Positions 50,085 to 54,966 of a DNA stretch of 54,966 bases are shown piece by piece. How positions within the stretch are numbered: position 1 is the stretch's first letter; the number at the start of each line of letters is the position of its first letter. Under the pieces are notes generated by a model. That model was not told where the DNA came from. It ran no database searches and saw only the letters and a program-made list of their open reading frames with translations. Made by a program: the position numbers and the translations under genes. Source of the DNA: a virus; IMG/VR virus record IMGVR_UViG_3300003873_000010, positions 1 to 54,966 of that record. The stretch is one strand, 5' to 3'.

Positions 50085-50810
50085 TTAATCCCCCTCCCAG
50101 TCACTCGTATACGGGGGGAGGTCTGTAGCTACAAACTGCGCCCTGTACTCCGCAGGTACACAAGCGAGCATAACTGGCGTGCGAACCTCCAAACCAGCGA
50201 CGATGTCTCTAAACGCGCCTCGCAATGTTTCGGCAATACTGTCCTCGTCCCCCTGACGCATCCGCAGGTTACATAATCTCTGCATGTCCATCTCCTCCGT
50301 CGCGAAGAACTCTAGCCACATCCCTTGCAGTGCACTTTGGACCTCTGGTGCGAGCTCGTCCCACGGGAGGAGCGCCCTCGGGCCGTCGCCGTCTATCTTA
50401 TGTGCGATGGCGAACGCCTCTTGCAAGTCCTCGTTTAGTGCCTCATATGCACTCCTACCAGATGCTGTTGTTTTCGCCCACGGGCAGTAGTGCACTATGT
50501 ACACGTGCACAAGGAACGACTCTGTCGCTAGGTCATCCAAACGGTAGCGCGCTTGAGACACGATGTCGCGAATAAACACCGCCGCCTCTACTGCACTGAG
50601 TTGGAACATAGTTTGCAGGTCCACGGGTGCGCTAAAATGCGTATCTATCCCCGTAGTCACCTCCACCGATGCCGTCGAGATTGCGTCGTCAAATATGGAT
50701 ATAAACATCTCGTCCAATTCTTCCTGCAAGTATCGTATGAGCGGGCATGGACTCGAGTCGAGGTTGTTGTTCGGGGGGGTAGAACCCTTAGTGTTTGTGT
50801 GGTTTTTCAT
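50085..50810 (-). CDS. Unknown acidic protein (241 aa)
   Basis: ATG 50810 has AGGGA upstream at nine bases. A short polar, Asn/Thr-rich N-terminus leads into a helical acidic protein (RYLQEELDEMFISIFDDAIS; AYEALNEDLQEAFAIAHKID; LLPWDELAPEVQSALQGMWL). No membrane span or cofactor motif. It is separated from the fibre-like gene upstream by a terminator (50858-50873). Function unknown. Confidence 0.6.
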   Translation of the reverse strand: MKNHTNTKGSTPPNNNLDSSPCPLIRYLQEELDEMFISIFDDAISTASVEVTTGIDTHFSAPVDLQTMFQLSAVEAAVFIRDIVSQARYRLDDLATESFLVHVYIVHYCPWAKTTASGRSAYEALNEDLQEAFAIAHKIDGDGPRALLPWDELAPEVQSALQGMWLEFFATEEMDMQRLCNLRMRQGDEDSIAETLRGAFRDIVAGLEVRTPVMLACVPAEYRAQFVATDLPPYTSDWEGD

Positions 50811-50857
50811 GTGTATGTGTCCCTTATTTATTGGGTTTTATATTCGTGCGAGATAAA

Positions 50858-50873
50858 GGGGGCTCGCGCCCCC
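50858..50873 (-). terminator. Rho-independent terminator after the fibre-like gene
   Basis: On the minus strand GGGGGC and GCCCCC form a 6-bp stem round a four-base loop, followed by TTTATC. It closes the transcript that includes the 346-aa gene. Confidence 0.75.
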
Positions 50874-50886
50874 CATGTAACTTAGT

Positions 50887-51927
50887 TTATAGACCTGAAG
50901 CAGTAGCAGCTAAAGGTGCTAGTCCCATAACATTACGGAACACGTTGGCAGCCTTGCGACCGTCAAATACACCAGATGGCATACCTGATGCGAACGCTTC
51001 TACGGCCACTACACGAGTGTCCATAGCGGTATTCTTAGCATCTTGGTCTGCTTGGTTCGCGATAAGACCAGCTTCTAAATCAGAAACTTTAGTCTTGACA
51101 CCTTTGACAATGTCGCCGTTGGCGTCAGTAGTGTCGTTTAAAACGTCCTCAACAGTAGCTACACGACCGTCAAGGGCTGTGCCAGCTGCTTCTAACGCAT
51201 CTAAACGTGTGTTCTGAGCCGCGTCAGCAGTTGAAGCCGCGACTGTAATGTTGCTAACAGCCGAGCTGATTTTACTATCAACAGAACCTGCTACAGTACT
51301 GTCTCCGTTTAAAGTATCCACCTGTGCTTGGGTAGCTGCTTGGGCTGCTTGGTTAGCAGCTTCTACAGCTTTGGCACGGGTGGCTTCCGCGTCGATTTGG
51401 TTCGCAATTGAACCTGTTACGGTCTTGTCACCTTTAAGGGTGGTTAAGTCGCCTTCGGTTGCAGTTACACGGTCGCCCATGTCTGAGATAGCGAGGTCAG
51501 TAGCGCTCTTGTTGTCACTAACTGTTACAGCCAAGTTAGTAATGTTAGACGCATTCTGTGCGACGCCGTTACTGTTGGTATCAATAGCACTTTGTAGAGC
51601 TGCTTCGGCCGCAGTGGCACGAGTAGCTTCTGCACTAAGGCCAGAGGCGTTAGTGGCGATACGGTTTAGTAAGTCAGTCGCTAAGGTATTATTAGCAGGG
51701 TCAGTCAGTAGGGCGTTAATCGCCTTTACTTTCTCTGCTAATGTCTCTACACCATCAGTCGCATCGATAACATCAATCGCGTCTAAACGTGAAGTGATAC
51801 CTGCAACAGTGGTGTCGATTTCGCCTTTGGTGTAGAACGCCGCTAGGATTTCCTGCAGGGATACCCCCAAATCGTTCGCTAACTGTTCTAATTGTGCTTG
51901 TAGTTCTGCAGATGTAACTGTAGCCAT
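50887..51927 (-). CDS. Coiled-coil fibre-like protein (346 aa) on the early strand
   Basis: ATG 51927 with GGAG upstream; closed by a terminator. Nearly the whole protein is Ala/Thr/Asp/Asn-rich with heptad-like spacing (ITSRLDAIDVIDATDGVETL, EKVKAINALLTDPANN, ISDMGDRVTATEGDLTTLKG, TRLDALEAAGTALDGRVATV), as in trimeric tail fibres and surface stalks. The C-terminus has a small globular tail (FDGRKAANVFRNVMGLAPLA). It is on the opposite strand to all other structural-type genes. Codon use favours GGT/CGT-type codons, suggesting high expression. Function unknown; fibre role inferred from composition. Confidence 0.6.
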   Translation of the reverse strand: MATVTSAELQAQLEQLANDLGVSLQEILAAFYTKGEIDTTVAGITSRLDAIDVIDATDGVETLAEKVKAINALLTDPANNTLATDLLNRIATNASGLSAEATRATAAEAALQSAIDTNSNGVAQNASNITNLAVTVSDNKSATDLAISDMGDRVTATEGDLTTLKGDKTVTGSIANQIDAEATRAKAVEAANQAAQAATQAQVDTLNGDSTVAGSVDSKISSAVSNITVAASTADAAQNTRLDALEAAGTALDGRVATVEDVLNDTTDANGDIVKGVKTKVSDLEAGLIANQADQDAKNTAMDTRVVAVEAFASGMPSGVFDGRKAANVFRNVMGLAPLAATASGL

Positions 51928-52307
51928 TATTTTTCTCCATTTTTGTTTTTTGGATAACCAATAGTCACATACACTAGCATACCGTGGTTGTGGTATGTTT
52001 TGTATATGTAAGTGTAACGTGCATCCTGCCCTACCTTTACAACCTTCTCACGGGTCATGTCGATTGGGAGTGGGCACGCTGAGGTCACTGTGACCTCAGG
52101 TATAATTTTACCACGAGTTGCCTTCTTATCACACTCTATTCCGTCGTATAGTGGTGCTAGTACGTACGCCACCACTGCCATCTCCACTACGAATAGGAAC
52201 ACGAGGGCTACTAGATACCACCGTAAGCACCGCCGCGCATATTCTTTCGTCCCTCTTCCGACCTCATTGGCAAAGACTTCTATCTCTTTCTGTGCACTGT
52301 TTTCCAT
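51927..52307 (-). CDS. Membrane protein with C-terminal beta-rich domain (126 aa)
   Basis: ATG 52307 after AGGAGG; the stop touches the start of the fibre-like gene. Residues about 30-52 (WYLVALVFLFVVEMAVVAYV) form one membrane span; the N-terminal 29 residues are charged and cytoplasmic, and the rest, with two Cys (C59, C79), is beta-rich (EVTVTSACPLPIDMTREKVV). A 21-bp palindrome lies inside the gene. Function unknown. Confidence 0.65.
   Translation of the reverse strand: MENSAQKEIEVFANEVGRGTKEYARRCLRWYLVALVFLFVVEMAVVAYVLAPLYDGIECDKKATRGKIIPEVTVTSACPLPIDMTREKVVKVGQDARYTYIYKTYHNHGMLVYVTIGYPKNKNGEK
52079..52099. repeat. Perfect 21-bp inverted repeat inside a coding region
   Basis: CTGAGGTCAC and GTGACCTCAG are separated by a single base. 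A TATAAT follows two bases to the right on the plus strand. It is in a coding sequence, so the symmetry may be fortuitous, but its perfection and length resemble an operator. Confidence 0.5.
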
Positions 52308-52316
52308 CTAATCCTC

Positions 52317-52787
52317 CTAACACCGTCTAGGCCTTAACTCGGGTTCGTCCTCAATGAGCATGCCCATGAAGTCATCGAGCACGTCGAGGATAGCGGTGAC
52401 AACATCGGGCGCGTAGCTCGCCACGAGGTTCAAAAGATATCCATCTATCCCGCACATAAAGCGCATCATTATATCGCTCCACATTCTAGTCTGTACAGGT
52501 GTGTCACGCCATACGAACTCGTCCCTTCGAACCCGTCTGTTGTCCATATGCACGAACACGTCACAAACTAGATGGAACATAGTCTCAGGGGTAAGCACTC
52601 CGCCGGCATCCGTGTAGGATGTCACGGCGCCCTCCAACGCCTCGTCTATGTAGATGGCGAACCCGTCTGGCGTGTACTCATCTATATACAGCTCCAGCCC
52701 ACCCCTGCAGCGCATCGCTCGCATCTCTTGCCATATCAAGTCCTCTAGGTCTCCGGCCGTGGGGATAACTATAGTTTCTATTTCCAT
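52317..52787 (-). CDS. Early paralogue 1 of three (156 aa)
   Basis: ATG 52787 with AGGAG upstream. Residues 92-110 read VWRDTPVQTRMWSDIMMRF, matching the two genes to the right, and residues 65-79 (LTPETMFHLVCDVFV) match their LT-x(3)-(L/M)-F-x(2)-(V/F)-x-C-x-V segment. It is the shortest of the three, lacking part of the N-terminal region. The protein is acidic and helical with several Asp, Glu and Met. Function unknown; the set may be regulatory or host-interaction proteins. Confidence 0.65.
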   Translation of the reverse strand: MEIETIVIPTAGDLEDLIWQEMRAMRCRGGLELYIDEYTPDGFAIYIDEALEGAVTSYTDAGGVLTPETMFHLVCDVFVHMDNRRVRRDEFVWRDTPVQTRMWSDIMMRFMCGIDGYLLNLVASYAPDVVTAILDVLDDFMGMLIEDEPELRPRRC

Positions 52788-52796
52788 ATATTTCTC

Positions 52797-53441
52797 CTAT
52801 CTCCCGTACACGAATATATCGTGCAGGGTATCTTCCATATCAAACACTACGTCCACGACGTACTGGCTGAATACACTCTCCAGCTCCTCGCGGAGGCTGT
52901 CTACCGCATACACGGACTCCAATACAGTCGCACCGAGGGTGTACCGCATCAGCACATCACTCCATTGGGCGTTCTGCTCGGGTGTGTCGCTCCACACGAG
53001 GCCAGCTCGCGCCTCACTTCTTGCCTCCATTTTGGCTAACACCCCACAGACCACCTCAAACAGCAGGTTGGGGGTCAGGCTTTCCCCCGCGTCCGTGCAG
53101 GTCTCTACAGCTTCTCTGACAGCGGAGTGCATCACCCCAACAACACTATTGTCCTCTGGGTCTTCCCCCCAATCGTTGCAGATTTCGTCTTTGGTGCTGT
53201 CGATGGCATATTGTATAGTACCATCGACGAAGGAGGCGAGGAAATGGGGCGCTATATTCTCCATATCCTCCATAGTTATGTCAAAAAGCCTCATGTCCCC
53301 CGCCGCCACGTGGAGCTCGTCTGCGTACATGTCGTGTTCCGAGTCCACGCAGCGCTTAGCCTCTGCCTCTACCGCGTCTTTGATATCGTCGAAAGCGACG
53401 TATACTGCGCGCTCTATAGTTGTGTTCACGTCTGTACTCAT
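52797..53441 (-). CDS. Early paralogue 2 of three (214 aa)
   Basis: ATG 53441 with TAGGAG upstream. It has VWSDTPEQNAQWSDVLMRY near residues 149-167 and LTPNLLFEVVCGVLAKM before it. The N-terminal part is acidic and helical (DDIKDAVEAEAKRCVDSEHD). The shared motif VW-[RS]-[DN]-TP-x-Q-x(3)-WSD-[IV]-[LM]-MR-[FY] and the gene adjacency show tandem duplication. No known family recognised. Confidence 0.65.
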   Translation of the reverse strand: MSTDVNTTIERAVYVAFDDIKDAVEAEAKRCVDSEHDMYADELHVAAGDMRLFDITMEDMENIAPHFLASFVDGTIQYAIDSTKDEICNDWGEDPEDNSVVGVMHSAVREAVETCTDAGESLTPNLLFEVVCGVLAKMEARSEARAGLVWSDTPEQNAQWSDVLMRYTLGATVLESVYAVDSLREELESVFSQYVVDVVFDMEDTLHDIFVYGR

Positions 53442-53442
53442 G

Positions 53443-54072
53443 TTAATCTCCTAAATACGCGTTGTATAATTCGTTGTCGTTATCATCGACGATATCCCTA
53501 CAGAGTATAGACATCAGGTCATATACATCCTCTTGCATAGTTTTATCAGACAACACGGCCGTGAGGATATTTTTGCCCATCACGTACCGCATAAGAATAT
53601 CACTCCATTGGTCGTTCTGCTCGGGTGTGTTGCTCCACACAAACAGCTCGCGTGGTGGGTTGTCCTTATCGAGCTTTACCATCACCCCACAGAATACATT
53701 GAACAGCAGCTCGGAGGTGAGCGGTAGCCCAGCATTCTTGCAGTCGGCAACAGCGTCGTCAATTGTGTCATGCAGGTGGGTCGTGAACCCCCCCACGGCC
53801 ACTGACCACGCGGGGTCTTCTAGCCCCGCTAAGATATCTTCGATGCCCGCGTCATAAATATCTCGGGCCGTCTCGCGGAGGTCATGCGGGAGGAGACGGT
53901 CGAGCTCCTCTAGGGTGATAGGCATCGAAATCCGTCCGTCGTCGGATAGTACATGCAGTCCCTGCGACGTAGACTCGTGGGCCGCGGTAACGTAATCAAG
54001 TAGCATGTCCTTCACCACCCCTGGTATATGAGAGGCCGCGGCCTCCACGGCGTTACTTATTATGGTGTCCAT
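53443..54072 (-). CDS. Early paralogue 3 of three (209 aa)
   Basis: ATG 54072 with AGGAG upstream; one base separates its stop from paralogue 2's start. It carries VWSNTPEQNDQWSDILMRY and LTSELLFNVFCGVMVKL. The N-terminal part (TIISNAVEAAASHIPGVVKD, then MLLDYVTAAHESTSQGLHVL) is helical. Like the others it is rich in Asp and Glu. Function unknown. Confidence 0.65.
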   Translation of the reverse strand: MDTIISNAVEAAASHIPGVVKDMLLDYVTAAHESTSQGLHVLSDDGRISMPITLEELDRLLPHDLRETARDIYDAGIEDILAGLEDPAWSVAVGGFTTHLHDTIDDAVADCKNAGLPLTSELLFNVFCGVMVKLDKDNPPRELFVWSNTPEQNDQWSDILMRYVMGKNILTAVLSDKTMQEDVYDLMSILCRDIVDDNDNELYNAYLGD

Positions 54073-54086
54073 ATCATTCTCCTTGT

Positions 54087-54542
54087 TTAATCTAAATCAC
54101 TACACCGCATGGCGTACTTGTAGTAGGTAGTATTGATTGTCTCAATATTAGTTTTACCGTCGGACATACCTAGATACTTATTTTCAGTAGAAGCGACTAC
54201 CAGCCGTTTCACCCGTTTGTTCATCACTTCGACGATATCAAACCCCACATAACACCACTCGGATTGTCCGACCTCTAGTGTTAGAGGTACATAATCGAAT
54301 GTCGGATGTCCGTAGTCCCATTCTGGTATAGCCTCCCACCCAAATCTTAGGGTTGGAGTGCAGTCGGTGTCGTGCAGTCGCCCAGTTGTAGTGTAGGCTA
54401 TATTTTGTGCGTACTCGCCATCTATAAACAGGACGTTGACCGGACATTGCTTAGTGCAGTCTACCGCAGTGATTTTCCCTCTCCCATGTAGAGTGCTATA
54501 TACCTGTTGGCCAATGTGTTTGGTTGTAAAAACATTTTTCAT
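54087..54542 (-). CDS. Early SH3/KOW-like fold protein (151 aa)
   Basis: ATG 54542 with AGGAG six bases upstream. The N-terminal segment HIGQQVYSTLHGRGKITAVD followed by PVNVLFIDGEYAQ resembles the small five-strand barrel seen in G-x-x-V-x(4)-G-x-G-x-V motifs. The remainder is a mixed alpha/beta protein with several Tyr and Cys. The barrel resemblance is by eye. A host- or nucleic-acid-binding role is possible; nothing fixes it. Confidence 0.55.
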   Translation of the reverse strand: MKNVFTTKHIGQQVYSTLHGRGKITAVDCTKQCPVNVLFIDGEYAQNIAYTTTGRLHDTDCTPTLRFGWEAIPEWDYGHPTFDYVPLTLEVGQSEWCYVGFDIVEVMNKRVKRLVVASTENKYLGMSDGKTNIETINTTYYKYAMRCSDLD

Positions 54543-54551
54543 ATCATTCTC

Positions 54552-54944
54552 CTACAAATCTCTTAACTTTTTCCATTGCTTGTATTGCTTTCTGGACACC
54601 GCTCGAGGGTTGTATACTTTGACCCATGAGGTGTCACCCTCTAACTCGGCCATGAGAGGGGCACAGAACCCCTCTGTCGAAAACCCCACCGTTAGGTGCT
54701 CAGCGAGCTCCACCGCACCCTCGTCTACAAGTTCGAGGGCGTCGAACCGCCCCGCATAGTGTGCGACTAGGCGCGCGGAGGTTTCTTTTGTGAAAAAATC
54801 TCGGGTGTACTGTCGTAGCACATCAACAAGTCCTACATCTGCGTTCCCCCACATATACTCCACAAACTCAGAGTAGTGGAACTCATACCCCTCCATAGTC
54901 TCCACTACATCAACTTTCATATATCTTTTATTTTCGTTTTTCAT
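54552..54944 (-). CDS. Unknown early protein (130 aa)
   Basis: ATG 54944 has a strong GGAAGGAG upstream at the window edge. The N-terminus is basic (MKNENKRYMKVDVVETMEGY), the middle is helical (VDVLRQYTRDFFTKETSARL), and the C-terminus is basic again (RKQYKQWKKLRDL). No known family recognised. It is the outermost visible gene of the early block, and further genes may lie beyond the right edge. Confidence 0.6.
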   Translation of the reverse strand: MKNENKRYMKVDVVETMEGYEFHYSEFVEYMWGNADVGLVDVLRQYTRDFFTKETSARLVAHYAGRFDALELVDEGAVELAEHLTVGFSTEGFCAPLMAELEGDTSWVKVYNPRAVSRKQYKQWKKLRDL

Positions 54945-54966
54945 TTTGTTCTCCTTCCGTTTTGTT

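Noticed and set aside
1-54966. Circular genome closure at the window ends
   Set aside because: Joining the ends would fuse the MoxR-like frame in phase to the 130-aa gene through that gene's clear ribosome binding site, so the edges are more likely window cuts.
1-54966. CRISPR arrays, insertion sequences, tRNA genes, integrase or attachment sites
   Set aside because: None were found. The tandem repeats lack unique spacers, and no transposase or integrase motif was seen on either strand.

Overview
The window is a stretch of double-stranded DNA tailed-phage genome, most likely podovirus-like, infecting a Gram-negative host. Support: terminase subunits, portal, scaffold, HK97-type coat, a short head-to-tail connector and giant ejection-type proteins; a GH108 muramidase with an overlapping inner/outer-membrane spanin pair, which only makes sense with an outer membrane; and a phage replisome built on a family A DNA polymerase. 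No integrase, excisionase, tRNA, phage RNA polymerase, CRISPR or insertion sequence was seen. Two perfect sigma70-type promoters (TTGACA, 16-nt spacer, TATAAT) suggest host RNA polymerase is used. The left edge cuts through a gene, so the window does not begin at a gene boundary.

Layout. 1-1049 (minus): a MoxR-like AAA+ ATPase (3' end outside the window) preceded by a 33-residue membrane peptide. 1050-2560: 1.5 kb of AT-rich non-coding DNA with about 12 copies of a CTGTGCA-like motif, long direct repeats, an AT-rich dyad, a large stem-loop, an octamer array and two fused perfect palindromes; a candidate replication origin and/or packaging region. 2561-3208 (minus): a repeat-headed protein of unknown function, driven by a consensus promoter. 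3209-3715: more octamer repeats and G-rich DNA ahead of the terminase genes.

3716-38641 (all plus): small and large terminase; a long block of about 20 tail, fibre or decoration-type genes (5870-26444) with the lysis cassette (endolysin, holin candidate, nested spanins at 10972-12294) embedded in it; then portal, a 64-aa protein, scaffold, coat, a small linker protein, connector, and two internal virion/ejection-type proteins, the last of 2144 residues with an HExxH motif. The head genes come after the tail-type genes rather than directly after the terminase.

38651-54944 (all minus): the replication and early region, read from right to left. The distal part (54944-50085) has small proteins of unknown function, including three adjacent paralogues, and one coiled-coil fibre-like protein with its own terminator. 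A second consensus promoter at 49548-49575 then precedes a dNMP kinase-like protein, a two-TM small protein, a 230-aa protein, family A DNA polymerase, a PD-(D/E)XK nuclease, a VRR-NUC nuclease, a SNF2-type helicase, a 133-aa protein, an SSB-like repeat-tailed protein, a helix-turn-helix protein and a primase-polymerase/helicase fusion. This module ends at a hairpin terminator (38651-38679) where it converges with the late transcript.

Together: the minus-strand module copies the genome and makes nucleotides, the plus-strand module packages it, builds the particle and lyses the cell, and the repeat-rich non-coding segment between the divergent blocks is the best place for origin and packaging signals. 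Many structural proteins are assigned only by position and composition, because their sequences are not ones I can recognise.
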